NCBI GenBank assembly: GCA_028335825.1
Contig: JAIOKI010000020.1
Location: 124,001 to 188,000, forward strand
Source of the DNA: Nosema muscidifuracis
Lineage: Eukaryota; Microsporidia; Nosematidae
DNA: 64,000 nucleotides
Reading direction: 5' to 3'
Within the stretch, counting starts at the first letter, position 1. The number at the start of each line of letters is the position of its first letter. A program made the position numbers and the translations under genes. The notes under the pieces were generated by a model. The model was given only the letters and a program-made list of their open reading frames with translations. It was not told where the DNA came from and did not search any database. Below are positions 28,786 through 40,991 of the stretch, in pieces.

Positions 28786-31700
28786 CTAAAAGAGGGTATT
28801 TTTTTATATTTATCTTTTTTTCAAAAAAAGTGTATTAATTAAAAAAAATATTAAAAGATTTTTTTATGATAAAATTTTATTTAACAAATGTTTTCAACAT
28901 TAAATTTTTTTATTTTTCTTATAAATTAAATTTAATTAAAGTCATTAATTAATTTTTTATGAAATAATTACTAAAATATATTATATTAAATTTTTAGGTA
29001 ATTAAAATTTGAATATTTCTTAAATTTTATAAAAGACATTTTATAAAAATACATACATACTCGAAATAAATTATTATATTTCCAAAATGTTAGAGCTTGA
29101 CTTGATATACTAAAATATCATTTTTATAAATTAAAATACAAATTTATTGAATTTAAGTAAACAAATAAAACTATCATTTTAGACACTGACTTATTTTTTA
29201 TTGTATCATTTATTTTACTAAGACTTTTATCAACATAAACTTTTTAGTAGACTTGAGATTAAAATTTATATTATAATTTGATGAAAAATTTATATTATTT
29301 TTTTATAAAAATATTTTATTTATATTTTAGCTCAATATTAAAATTTCTTATTAATATTCTCTTGATAAATTATTTTCCTAATGTCTTTTAAAAAATTAAT
29401 TAAAATTTAATTTATTTAATATTTTTCAAGTTTAACAGGTATTCATAATGTTGTAACGACAATCTGTTAAAATATTGTAATTTTTTATTAGTTTATAAAA
29501 TATGCTTTTTGATACTCTAACAATGCCTAGTATATATTTTTTTAATAATTTAATTATTGATTCAGATTTATTATAAATTACGCAAATATATTGAATGAAT
29601 TATTACTAATCATATTTATTTAGTAGCATTGATAACAATTGTTAAAGTAGAATGTTTGTTTTTGATAATTAAAAAATACGTAATTAAATTGAAATTTGAT
29701 CTTTTAAAATGAAGGTGATAAAAATTAGATAGAAATAATAAAATCTTAACCAATTAGTATTTCTCTTTTTTAAAGACTAAAAGAAAAAACTACCATTTAA
29801 TATACAATTTAACTAGGTATTGTTTTTTTGTTTACATTCATTAACACAATACCTTATCTTAAAATTTAATAAGTATTAGTATTTTTGACTCTATGTTATT
29901 TGTTTAAGATCTTAAAGGTCATCCTCGGCTTCTATTTTATATATGTCTCTATTTGGCAGTTTAACTTTATCTATATTTTAAAAGAACATTGGAAGTTTGT
30001 TAAAGTACCATTTACGATATCATTTTGAATTTATACTATTATAAAAAAGTTGAGTAAAACAATTATATTCAATAGCTACTAATCATAATCTTATTTACAA
30101 AGTAAAATTTTTATTCAAGTTATAAATTTATTTATAATAATTTTCTTTTAGAAATAAAGTTGTTGTATTGCTAATAATTCTATTTTTAGAATTTTTAACA
30201 TATTCATCTCGTAATTAAAAAATTTTAGATTTGTATTTAAAAAGGGTTTTACTATTTTTAGAAGAAGGACTTGACAATATCAAATATTTAATATTATATT
30301 CTGGTATATTATGTTAAGCATTAATAACTGATAAAATAATACTATTCTTTTATATATATGCTTATTCCTGTATAAAATAGTATTCTTATTCAAGAGGATT
30401 GAAGTAATTTTTTTAATCTATAATCAATACTTATACAAATTTTTCAATTTTTTTAATTAAAATCTTAAAGGTATAATACTGTACTAAAATTAATTCATTG
30501 TTAAAAGTAACAAATAATTACAAAGAAAAGCTCCTGAGATTTGACTAATTAGTATCAATGAACCGAAGATATATATAAAGTAATATGAGTAAACAATAAA
30601 ATCATATAAGACTGTACAGAGTCGATGATGCGATTAATATTATGATAGAAGAATCATTCTTCTAAAAGAAGAGAGATCTATATAGATGTACAAGATTTAA
30701 TTATATTTCTAAAGCAAGTATATGTTTTACTGTAACAAAAAAAAATATCAGATAATTTAATTAAACAGATCAAGAGAATTCTTTAATAAATATATGAGAT
30801 GAGATTGGAAGTAAAAATATAAAATGTTATTATTACTAATTCAGAAAAAATTATAAATCGTTTTAGTATATTAGTTTATATCCAACGAAAGAGCAGAAAG
30901 ATAGTTAAACTAAAATACAATAAGCCAGAAACATTTATAATTGATATGTAAAAATATTTATTAGTATTTGAAAAAATCATCTGGTAGCCAAAAAACTTTT
31001 TAGTATAAGTTAAGGCATTACTTGTATGAAATAATTATCGTTAAAACTGAAAAAACAGAAGATGATTTGTTAATTACAATGACTCAATGTACAAATACAA
31101 GACGAGGTGACTTAGCACAACTAAATTTATAATATAAAGAGATTGACTTAATAATTAAAGCAAATTATAACTCAGAGTTCTAAAATGACTTTATAGAGCT
31201 TATAATTAATTTATAATAGTTAACCTTTTGAATTAATAAATTAAGAATCTTCATAGTATAAACAGTGAATAATTTATGTTCTTAAGTTTCTTTATCCATT
31301 ATTAATAAAAATATCGTTTACTATTTCAATTGAAGAGTGCACAGAGACCAAATATTAAAAATAATGTTAGTAAGCCCAGTTAGTTATAGAAAGTAACGTG
31401 TGGGTTGAAATTGATGAGTATCTAATAATGTAAAAAATAGAGAGAAAAGATCCTATATGCTTCTGTTTAATTATCGAGCCATTTCTTGTTGAGTAAGATG
31501 ATACAGAATTAATATACTGTTAATTAATAGTTTTAAGTTTTTTACTATTAAACTTTTAAAGATATTATTTTCTTTGGCGATATGTCTTGTCATAATTTTT
31601 TATATCAATTAATTAAAAATTTATAAAGAGTAATAATTAAATCATGTAAAGCAATAATTTGAATAATTAGATTTTATTTCAACTAATTTAACATTACTTT

Positions 31701-32465
31701 TTATATAATAAAAAATCCACATGCTAATTTAAAATAACGTAAATATTATTTATTTCTTAAAATATGAAAATCTCTGGTATTAAAAAATAATCAGTGTAAA
31801 CCTTTTTAATTAATATTTAGATGCTACTCAGATACTCTTTTAAAGGCAAGTAGTATGTGAATATGAAAATATTTATGTTTTTTATGAATAGGTTATCTAG
31901 TCATGTAATTTTAATTTTTTTCAATATAAATATTTAAAGAATCTTCTAAATTCAATATTTTCTGTTAGCAATGATTTAATTGTATAGATTATTAAGTAAA
32001 AAATCAAAATATAAATATTTATTGAAATTAAAATAAGATTTTAACAACACCAAAACTCTGAAATTAATATTCAATTATAGACAATGGCTTATCATATAGA
32101 CATATTTGTATAAAAACTTTTTATTCAAATATTAGTGGAGATATTGAATGTACTCAATACATTTATAAGAGATAATTTATTTAAGCCAAAATAAATAATC
32201 AATTTTATATTATTTATATATATGAAAATTTACAAGACTCTAAAATTATATAAAAAGATATTTAAAATTACTAAATTCTTTCTTTTTCTATATTTCAGAA
32301 GTCTAATTAAAAATTAATTTGAAGATTATATTAAAATTTAAATTAATTCTTGAAATTTATAAAATATAAATTTGTAATAGTTGAAAAACTAGTGTTTTAA
32401 GAAATTTATATTAATTTAATTTATTTAAATGCGAACTTTTATTAATTTTTTTTCTTTTTTCCGTA
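28786..32465. other. 3.7-kb gene-free stretch, part possibly decayed mobile DNA
   Basis: Mostly A/T-rich spacer. Between about 29.9 and 31.6 kb the composition is visibly less AT-rich and the reading frames are short and broken, which would fit an old decayed element. I could not match it to the LINE in this window or to any named family. No gene called. Confidence 0.4.
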
Positions 32466-33440
32466 ATGCTCATAGCAACACTTATTAAAGATATTTTTTG
32501 TGCTATTCAAGTACAGCTATATAGCGAATCAAATGATATAACTAAACAAACTACATTAATTCTTGGATTAGATAATAGTCTATCAGAGTATTTTAGTGGA
32601 GAAATAAATTTAAATAATAAGATGCTAAAAAATGAAATGAGAATATTTAAAAAAGTACCTGATCATTTGAATTTTAAATATAAAAATTCTATTAACAATG
32701 ATTTTATTTTTTTTATTACAACTGTTGATACTAGCCTACTTAAATTTGGAAAAATAATTGATCTGAATTTAATTTTAGATATAGAAGTATTTAGAAGACA
32801 AGTATCTTTACATATACATGATATTTTATCAGAAAATATCGTTTATCAAATGTCTTTTGACTTATATCCTCCAATATTAATTCATAAGATTATTAAAATA
32901 GGTAAAGATGATTATAAGTGTTGTCTAGATATGTTAAAACAATCAAATATTCTCAACGAAGATGAAATTAAAGACCAACTAAATCAAATATCTGATACAT
33001 ATTTAGCATTGGAATATAAATACAATAAAGATATTTTTTACTTAGAGAACTACGATGAGAAAAAGATATATTATGGTGATAGTCAAGTATTTAAAAGAAG
33101 AAAGGAAGAAAATCTAGAGTTTTATTTTCAAGAAGATGATATTAATTTCAAAAAAATACAATGGAAAAAGTACGATAAAAAATACAATTTTATTAAAGAT
33201 ATTTTAAAGGTAAATGAAATAATAAGAGATATAAGAAACAATATAAAATATTATAATGAAACAGATAGTACTGAAAAAATTAAATTTGAACTGTCTAATG
33301 ATATTAAAGAACATCTATCTATAATACTAAGTGATGATAATATTAAAGATGAAATAATTCAACATAACCCATCTATAGTTGAGAAAATTTCTCCTTACGT
33401 CATTATATTATCATCTATGCTTTTTTCTGCATTTTATTAA
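32466..33440 (+). CDS. Family B secreted membrane protein, copy 1 (324 aa)
   Basis: First and most diverged member of the plus-strand family B array. Residues 1-15 are hydrophobic (MLIATLIKDIFCAIQ). Next come VQLYSESNDITKQTTLILGLD, which occupies the place of the shared core (YKIY..Y..S.D.TLI.V), a strand-rich region to about residue 130, and charged helical sequence from about 155. A short hydrophobic C-terminus (YVIILSSMLFSAFY) could be a membrane anchor or GPI-type signal. The start has CCGTA before ATG, a weak form of the usual CCC. No catalytic motif. Location is predicted as cell surface or secretory pathway; function is unknown. Confidence 0.72.
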   Translation: MLIATLIKDIFCAIQVQLYSESNDITKQTTLILGLDNSLSEYFSGEINLNNKMLKNEMRIFKKVPDHLNFKYKNSINNDFIFFITTVDTSLLKFGKIIDLNLILDIEVFRRQVSLHIHDILSENIVYQMSFDLYPPILIHKIIKIGKDDYKCCLDMLKQSNILNEDEIKDQLNQISDTYLALEYKYNKDIFYLENYDEKKIYYGDSQVFKRRKEENLEFYFQEDDINFKKIQWKKYDKKYNFIKDILKVNEIIRDIRNNIKYYNETDSTEKIKFELSNDIKEHLSIILSDDNIKDEIIQHNPSIVEKISPYVIILSSMLFSAFY

Positions 33441-35190
33441 TTAAATATAATTGTATATAACAAATATCTGTAATGAAATTAATTTTTATAATTTGCTTAC
33501 ATCGTTTTGGTTAAAAATATCTTGTTGATTAATTTATTCTCTTAAATTATATAGTAGCCAATCAAAATGCATATAATGATCATATATTTATAGTTGGGTA
33601 GTATGTAGAAAAAACTAACTGTTTATAATTAGTGTACTGCTACGACAATATAAAATACTAAATTTTACATAGCTAGAGTTTCATTTTATTGTTATATATT
33701 ATTTATCTTCATCAAAAAAATACATTACCATTCTAAGAAAGGAAAGCTTTAGCTAATTATCTATATAAATAAAAAGTTTAAAATTCGACATTTGTTAATT
33801 TTAATAAAAAAATATATTATCGTTTTCTGAACAAAAATCTTTAGCTAATCATCCATATATATTATATCATTAATATTTTTTAAAGATTTTAGTAATCCCT
33901 AATATTCATTGATTAAAAAATAGCCAGTTATATAATAAAATTATTAGTACATCTATTCAATATGATTGGTTATTATCAAATTAATTTTAAAAATCTATAA
34001 CAATATTCAAATAAGTTATAATCATGATAGTTATAAAATATTATTTTACATTTATAAATTATTGATTAAGCTTTTATTCAATCAAATTAGATAGTTAGGT
34101 TGTATTTGATGTAGCTGTATTGAAGTTTTTTTATTATAATAAAACTTTTTTGAATATAAATTGTTAATATAAAATTAGATTATTTAATTTGATATCATTG
34201 AGCTCGAAACTTAAAAAACAAACCAATATTATATAAAATAAATTCAGTTATATATATTTAAAACAGATACTTTTAATTTATTGATAAAATAGTTCAACAA
34301 TGTTTTTATTGTTAATTTTTGTATTTAATGGAGTAGTTATATTTTTAAAATTTTCTTCTTCATAATTTTAATTATTCATCATTAAATTATCTTATATCCT
34401 TAACAAAATATGAAAATCATATCTATTAACTAATAAAAAATAAACCTTTTTATTTAAAAATATTTAACCTGTCAAATATTTCAAAATACTGTTTTTATTA
34501 TGTCATCTTATATTTTCAATGATTGAAAATTCTTTGATAATAATTACATTTGGTATTATAAAATATTTTTATATTGAATAATAAAGTAAAACAATTATCA
34601 AATATAATAAAAATTAATTTATTTTTCTACGAAATAGAAAATCATTCAAAATGACAGAAGCATATATGATTTCTATATTTAGAATAATATAAAATTTAGG
34701 TTAATGATAAAAAACAGATAAAAATATTTTTTAATAATTATTCCTATTTTGTATTGTAAATAATTTATCTAGAAAAATATAAATCGATTAAAGTTAAAAA
34801 ACAATTAAACAACTAATATTAAGCATTTAAGAAATTTTTTGATTCAATAACATCATCTGTTATTTTGAAAATAATCATAAACACATTAATTAATTTTAAT
34901 TAATAATAAATTAATATCAATTTAGAACAATGAAACTCTCTTTTTTATTAAATAAGTATACAGAATCATTTTTTAAGAATTGATCATTAAGATTAATTAA
35001 CATTTTTTTATTTTAGATTTAAAATTCAAATAGAAATATACTTAAAAATTATAGTTACTTATCAAAAATAAACTTAAAAATACATTAATATTAAATGATC
35101 AACATCTAACTATATTTTACAATAAATTAAAATTAATTTATAATTTATGACGTCATAGAATATACATATTATGATTTTTTCATATCCCTT
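33441..35190. other. AT-rich spacer, family B array
   Basis: No gene seen. Contains GTCAAATATTTCAA at 34471-34484 and a perfect TGACGTCA palindrome at 35148-35155, 35 bases before the start of family B copy 2. Confidence 0.5.
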
Positions 35191-36045
35191 ATGAAGTTTT
35201 AAATATTTTTAGCTCTAGTATACACTACAACATATATGTATATCAATACAACTTATGATAAAATAAGAAATCAAACTGTTGTACTGTTTATTTTAGAAAA
35301 TATATTTCAGAAAGAATTTGTTGGTTCAATTACTATACCCAAGAAAAATATTACGCAAAATTTTAAACAGCTTAACAAGTATCATGATATTGAATTTGTT
35401 CAATTAGATAAAATTTTTAAAAATAATAGTCATTTATCCAATGATAAGTACTACAAGATATTTTTAACCTATATTGATGACTCTTTAATAGAAGATGAAG
35501 AAAATTTAGTTATTAAGTGGAGTATCGGTGCTGATGAATTTGAGAATGAAATATCTATAAAAAAAGAAAAATCTGATAATCAAGTTATAAGCGTAAATTT
35601 AGATGTATACAAGATTATAGAACAGCAATTTAAATCTATTGTAACAAAAAAGATTTTTTTAAAAAACTGCAATTTATCTTTAAATCATGATCATAAAAGA
35701 TTACGAAAATATAATGTTAATAACATAAGTGAATTTGTTTATAAGTATAAAAGAAATATTTTATTGTTGAAAAAGTTGGAAAATGATTTTGTCAAATTCA
35801 AGAAATATACTGACACAATTTTTTGTAAGTCAATATCAGATTTTGAAAGAAAGTATATTCTAAGTAACATTTTGATCAGATCTAATAATTATAAAGCTGA
35901 AATATTTTCTTCACTTGAACTGTGTACAGATAGCATTACAGAATGTATCGATTTATTTTATCAATTATCAGAATATACTATTGAAAAAATTGAGATAGCT
36001 AAAAAAAATAAAAGTGATATTAATACGTCAGAAAATAATAAATAA
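35191..36045 (+). pseudogene. Family B copy 2, interrupted in signal peptide
   Basis: CCCTT precedes an ATG at 35191 that opens M-K-F, and then a TAA at 35200-35202 stops the frame. The same frame continues IFLALVYTTTYMYINTTYDK, which is the family signal peptide and core, to a stop at 36043-36045. A single-base change from a leucine codon would explain the TAA. The remaining 269-residue frame from the internal Met at 35236 would lack the signal peptide. It also lacks the C-terminal membrane segment, ending in a hydrophilic DINTSENNK. So the copy is either decaying or makes a cytosolic product. A perfect TGACGTCA palindrome lies just upstream. Confidence 0.75.
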
Positions 36046-37029
36046 TTTGTTTTATATTGTTATATAGTTATAATTACTTATTATAAAAGTTTAAAAAAAA
36101 TACTGTGATATACACGGTATCTTTAGTTATTCAATGGTTATTTCACAAATCTACTATTATTATCTTATCAGAAACCAATTTTTTAACAAAATTAAGATTC
36201 TTTGATTAGATAGTTTAAAAATTAAATTTTATCTATTTATCATAAATTCGATTAAAATTATGTAGTTTTTTAAAATCAAAAGTATAAATAAAGCAATTTA
36301 TTCAATATAGATTTGCTAATGCATTCAATTTTTAAATCATGCAATAAAAATAGCATTTATTTACAAAAAAATTGTAATAAGATTTAGAAGTTTTATATGT
36401 TATTTTGAATAGTACTAAATATTTAATATAAATCTTGCTATGTAAAAATAAATATGTTATAAATATTATATTATTTAACTATTATTCTATAAGAACATTA
36501 TATTGTTGCTTAAGATATACAAACTTTTATTTATATGAGATCTGGTATTTTATATTAATTATTTATAATATATTTGTAGATATTTCTTGTACTGACAGTT
36601 CCTGAAGCGTGTTTTAGGCTATAAATTGTAGTTTAAATTACTCATTCACGGATTTTTCATTTACATTACATTGGCTATAAATCTTCAAACTATTAAATGC
36701 TACCTTAAGATATTGTGTTGTGTATATGCAACGATTTTTGTCAATTTATAATTCATTTACAGTAACAAACAAATTGGTTAATACACATTTCTTATCATAT
36801 AAGGATTAATTCTAAATTTACAATTATGTAAAGAAGTCAATTATTTGATATTTTGTTAATTTATGTTATATGTTCTTTTCTTATTTTAAAATATCTGATT
36901 ATTCTTATTTCAATCATAATAATAATTCTAATTACTTTGGTAATATAAAGTTAAAAAAATAAAAATTTAATTTAAGTATATTAGAATGAAGTTTTGTTTT
37001 TGTTTATTCATAAACATATTTTGATTCGT
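36046..37029. other. AT-rich spacer
   Basis: No open frame. Composition becomes slightly less AT-rich toward the LINE relic that follows, and some of it may be old element sequence I cannot recognise. Confidence 0.45.
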
Positions 37030-37720
37030 ACATGAGTAGCTTAGTCTTAATTGAAGCTTCTAGTGTGAACCAATTTCTCAAGACCTTCTATATTTATTCT
37101 TTTAAGAGTCATCTTAAGCATCCAAGATTGAGTTTATACTTCAATTTTGCTGTCCAAATCTAGTTCCATCTTGTGTTTTTTGTATAATTTTTCTACCACA
37201 TAGGTGATAATTAAAGTTTTATACTTGTTTAAAGAACAACAATTATTAGCTAGTATATCGTTCTTATTTTTCTTCTACACTTCAACAGTTCATAAATTAT
37301 TAAACGAACTAATTCTTAATTCAATGATTAAAATTTCTTATTATTATTATAGAGCACGTATATATGTTTGGATTATTATATTTTACTCTGGTTGTATTTG
37401 TGTGTCTAACTTATTTTTACTTTTTCGTTAGTTATATATTTCTGAACCGAATGGCTTATTATCTTTTTATTAGTAGTAATATTATACTGATGGCAAAGAT
37501 TCATGTGTTAACTTTTGAGCACCTAATTATGTCTTCTCATGCATTCGTAATTTATTATTCTGCTATATGATCTACTGTTTTTATTTCGTCATTACAATTA
37601 CAACATTTACCTCCTTTTTCTAACAATAAGCATCTATCTTGAAGAGTACACAATAGTGCTTCTATAATAAAGTTATTGTTTAATTGTATTTGATTTTAGA
37701 TTATAAAATAAATTACGTAA
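37030..37720 (-). mobile_element. Decayed antisense LINE relic (RLE clade), 3' part
   Basis: Read on the minus strand from about 37690 to 37030, broken frames match the C-terminal third of the intact LINE at 40992-44570 in order. EALLCTLQDR...TVDHIAE matches its EAIYCFLQDR...TVDHLA zinc-finger region. An NEKVKIS segment followed by a YVLYNNNKK segment matches NERAEIR and ILVFDKKKK around the endonuclease. LANNCCSLNKYKTLIITYVV matches LANELGLIHKSRTRIVPYVM, and QSWMLKMTLKRI matches QSIVLKKTLESI. Many stops and shifts are present and the composition has drifted to host-like AT richness, so it is old. The small plus-strand open frames at 37204-37570 are shadows of it. The RT part was not found. 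Confidence 0.8.
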
Positions 37721-39607
37721 TTATCAGTCAACTTTAAGGGATAATGTGTCATAAATACTTTCACTTAGATTTCTAAAAAATCATAATTCAAAACTATGAC
37801 TATTAATTTTAATTAAAATTGATTTTTTTAAAAAATTTAAAAAGATGACTAAAGTACAAAATTAAAATAAATGATAAAATTTAATTTTTTCAATTAACCC
37901 TTTCCCTTTAATTTTGATCAACTAGTCTTTTTTAATTTGCTAATTTTATAATATTAAGTAGAATATACATATCAATCATCTCATGATTTTTAATATATCA
38001 CATAGAAAGATTATTGGATTTCATGTATATAAATAAAGAAAAAAATAGATAAAATATGAATTTCACTTTTATATTGTCTATATTTGTATTGAATGTATTT
38101 ACTGTTAAAAATAAAAATAAGAAAAAAGAAACTGTAGAATCTTCTGATGAATCTTTTGATGGGTATTTCTGATTAAATATGTCTTTGATTATATTTTTTT
38201 ATATTTATAATTTGTTAAAGTATACTTATTTTAATTAAAAAATAAACAAACAAAATTCTAAATATCTTAAAAATCACAAAAAAAATTTGACATACTTGTG
38301 TAACAATATTTTTTATTAAGTTAACTAGGTTTAAAAATATTTTAACCTACACTTTTATGTGATAAATCTTTAATGGAATTAAAATATTATATCAGAAGTA
38401 TGAAATAGAAAACAAAGTACTACTTAAAAATCGTGTTAATTTTGAAAAAATATAAAATGATGAATTCAAACATAGGAAAAATAATTAAATATTAACAAAT
38501 ACAAAATATATAATTAGATATTGATTTTATTACTAAAACTATACTGCAATTAACTAAACCTCACTTTTTATTACTTAATATGTATGAAATAAATATTATA
38601 AAAAATTAGATCTACTCGATTTGTTTAAATCATATGTATATGGAAATATAATTTCATATAATACTTAATAATGATATTTAATTATTTTTTTACAATAATC
38701 TATAATGAATTCATTCCATTTTTTTGATAACTTCTTCTAAATCCAACGTATTTATTTGATGTTCTGATATGAATAAGTGAGATCAAGAGATACAATCTAT
38801 TACAAATTATTGTTGAATTTATTTCGATTGCTACTTTGTCCATAATTATATTTTTTTTTTTGATTACTGAAAATATTTTAATTAGTATAAATATATTTAG
38901 AAGATTTACTTATTCTCTACCCTTAATTTCAAAATTTCATTTTCATTTTAAAAACGGAAAAAGTTTAAACTAACTTAAGTTTATAAATTATTCTTCTTTT
39001 CGAAGAGTACTCAAATATTGTAATTTACAAGTATTACTATCTATGCTTCTAATAAAATCACTAAATAAATCAATAATTGATAAAACTAATAATGGAAGAA
39101 CTAAAAAAACAACAAAGCCAATGAATTAGATGAATAAAGAAATTTTTGTAAGATCAAATTTAAATATTTTAGATACTGATAAGATATCCTTGTTAAAAAA
39201 GTACATGTATAAATAACAATTAAATTATATTGAACAGACATTGATATCTTCTGTGCTTACAGAAATTCTTTAAACACTCAAATATACTATTTATTTTTAT
39301 CATCTGGCAACTTTACCTCTTTAATTATTTTTTACTCAAAGATTCAAAAAGCTTATAACTTTCAAAATATTATTTATCTAATTTTACTAACTAACAATTT
39401 TTTTGATAATTATAATATAAACACGTAAGCCGTTAATATTTGACCTGTTTATGTTAAAATAATTCAAAGCATCTCGAAAATATAAAAAAAGCCATTTAAT
39501 CTGATTATCAAAAATTTTTATATTTTATTTTTTGAAGCTGTATTAATAAAATGACGTTGTTAATTTCTAGAAAAATTAATTTATAGTTTTGAAATTTTAA
39601 CCCTAAT
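37721..39607. other. AT-rich spacer
   Basis: Gene-free apart from one doubtful 38-codon frame at 38056-38172. A CCCTTTCCC run at about 37909 has no ATG after it. Confidence 0.5.
38056..38172 (+). CDS. Doubtful 38-aa secreted-peptide-like ORF
   Basis: A short frame begins MNFTFILSIFVLNVFTV, a good signal-peptide shape, and continues with a KNKNKKKE basic stretch and an acidic ESSDESFDGYF end. There is no CCC word before the ATG, and such short frames are common by chance in AT-rich DNA. It could be a small secreted peptide, the stump of a dead gene or nothing. Confidence 0.2.
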   Translation: MNFTFILSIFVLNVFTVKNKNKKKETVESSDESFDGYF

Positions 39608-40597
39608 ATGAAATTATTTCTTTGCTGTAAGTTGATTTATTCTACAACAAATTTCTTTTATAATACAAATTATGATCCTAATAGTACCCAATTTATTGTG
39701 ACATGTTTCTTATCAAAGCTTTACACTGAATATTTTCAAACAGATTTTACTATTGATATAAAAAATGAATCATTCAAGTTTGATAAAGTAATAGAAAAAC
39801 AAGAATATTTGAAATTATATAATATTAGTATTGATAATGTAGATTTAAATGACATTTCTAGATATGATTTGTTTAGTACATCAGTTAAAAATGATGATTT
39901 TTCAAATGGAACAATATCGATTAAGTCTGATGTTATAAAATTTTCTCAAGAAATTAGATTTTCTATTGAATCTAATCAAACGCATTCTTTAAAGATAGCT
40001 TTATGTAAACAAAGTTTTTTTGAAAAAAAAGTTAAGTTAATAATTAACAAATTTAAAACAATACAAGAAATAAAACGATTTATTTTAGAAAATCATAAAA
40101 TAGATAATCAATCAATTGATGAACAATATAAAAAAAGGATTAACCAGTTACAATCTTTAATATCAGAAACAAATATAAAACTTAAAAATATTATGGATTT
40201 ATTTGATACTAAAGATGAAGATAAATTTACAAAAGATTTAGAAAAATATTTTTCTGATAAATTATGTGAAAATTCCGTTGAATTTGAGCAAGAGTTGTAT
40301 AATTCCTTAAGAACTATCAAAGGTACTCTTATGAAAATTAGATATATAATACAAGCATTATACAGTTATATAACTGATCTAGAACCAGATAGCAATATTC
40401 GTAAGGAAATTCAAAAATCAGTACTTAATGAATTCATTAATACAGAATATTGTTATAATGACTTAACTAGTAACTCTAAAAAAGACAAGAAAGAATATGT
40501 TGTTAAAGAACCTAATAATTTTATTGAAGTAAGTATTACTGTATCAGTTTTATGCATTATTACTTATGGTATTTATTATTTAAGTACTATATATTAA
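39608..40597 (+). CDS. Family B secreted membrane protein, copy 3 (329 aa)
   Basis: CCCTAAT directly precedes the ATG. Signal peptide MKLFLCCKLIYST, then TNFFYNTNYDPNSTQFIV in the position of the family core and DFTIDIKNE like the later NLKI segment. Residues about 140-290 are charged and helical with coiled-coil character. The C-terminus is a membrane segment (FIEVSITVSVLCIITYGIYYL, about 305-325) with almost no cytoplasmic tail. It reads in the same direction as all family B genes. The intact LINE begins 394 bases downstream of its stop. Frame intact; function unknown. Confidence 0.8.
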   Translation: MKLFLCCKLIYSTTNFFYNTNYDPNSTQFIVTCFLSKLYTEYFQTDFTIDIKNESFKFDKVIEKQEYLKLYNISIDNVDLNDISRYDLFSTSVKNDDFSNGTISIKSDVIKFSQEIRFSIESNQTHSLKIALCKQSFFEKKVKLIINKFKTIQEIKRFILENHKIDNQSIDEQYKKRINQLQSLISETNIKLKNIMDLFDTKDEDKFTKDLEKYFSDKLCENSVEFEQELYNSLRTIKGTLMKIRYIIQALYSYITDLEPDSNIRKEIQKSVLNEFINTEYCYNDLTSNSKKDKKEYVVKEPNNFIEVSITVSVLCIITYGIYYLSTIY

Positions 40598-40976
40598 ATT
40601 ATTTAAAAACATTTTTTTTATATTTTAGTTATTTTTAATATAAATTTGTTAAATTAAAAATAATTTATTAAATAAAGAAATATAATGATTTTTTATTTTA
40701 AAGATAATTAATTAGAAGAATAATACATTAAGATTTTTAAAATCATAATTATTTTTAATTTATATATATCATATTAATAATTAGTAAAAAGAAAACATGT
40801 TATATATAAATATTTGATATAATGAAATAGTTAGTGATTCTTTAAAGATACGAGTATATTTTTGTGTAAATTAATAAAGTAAAAGAAAATATAAAAAAGA
40901 TGTTGAATCAATAAAACTGTTCAACTAAGTTAAATAAGGTTGATGATTTTATGGTAAACCACATAATTATTTTTAT
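40598..40976. other. AT-rich spacer before LINE
   Basis: No gene or repeat recognised. It is ordinary host-like A/T-rich DNA, which makes the composition jump at the LINE boundary obvious. Confidence 0.5.
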
Positions 40977-40991
40977 TTTTCTTTTGTTTAT
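40977..40991. repeat. LINE target-site duplication, 5' copy
   Basis: TTTTCTTTTGTTTAT, identical to 44571-44585. The two copies bracket the LINE exactly. Confidence 0.8.

Noticed and set aside
37204-37570. Two hydrophobic plus-strand frames
   Set aside because: They are antisense to a decayed LINE relic recognisable on the minus strand.
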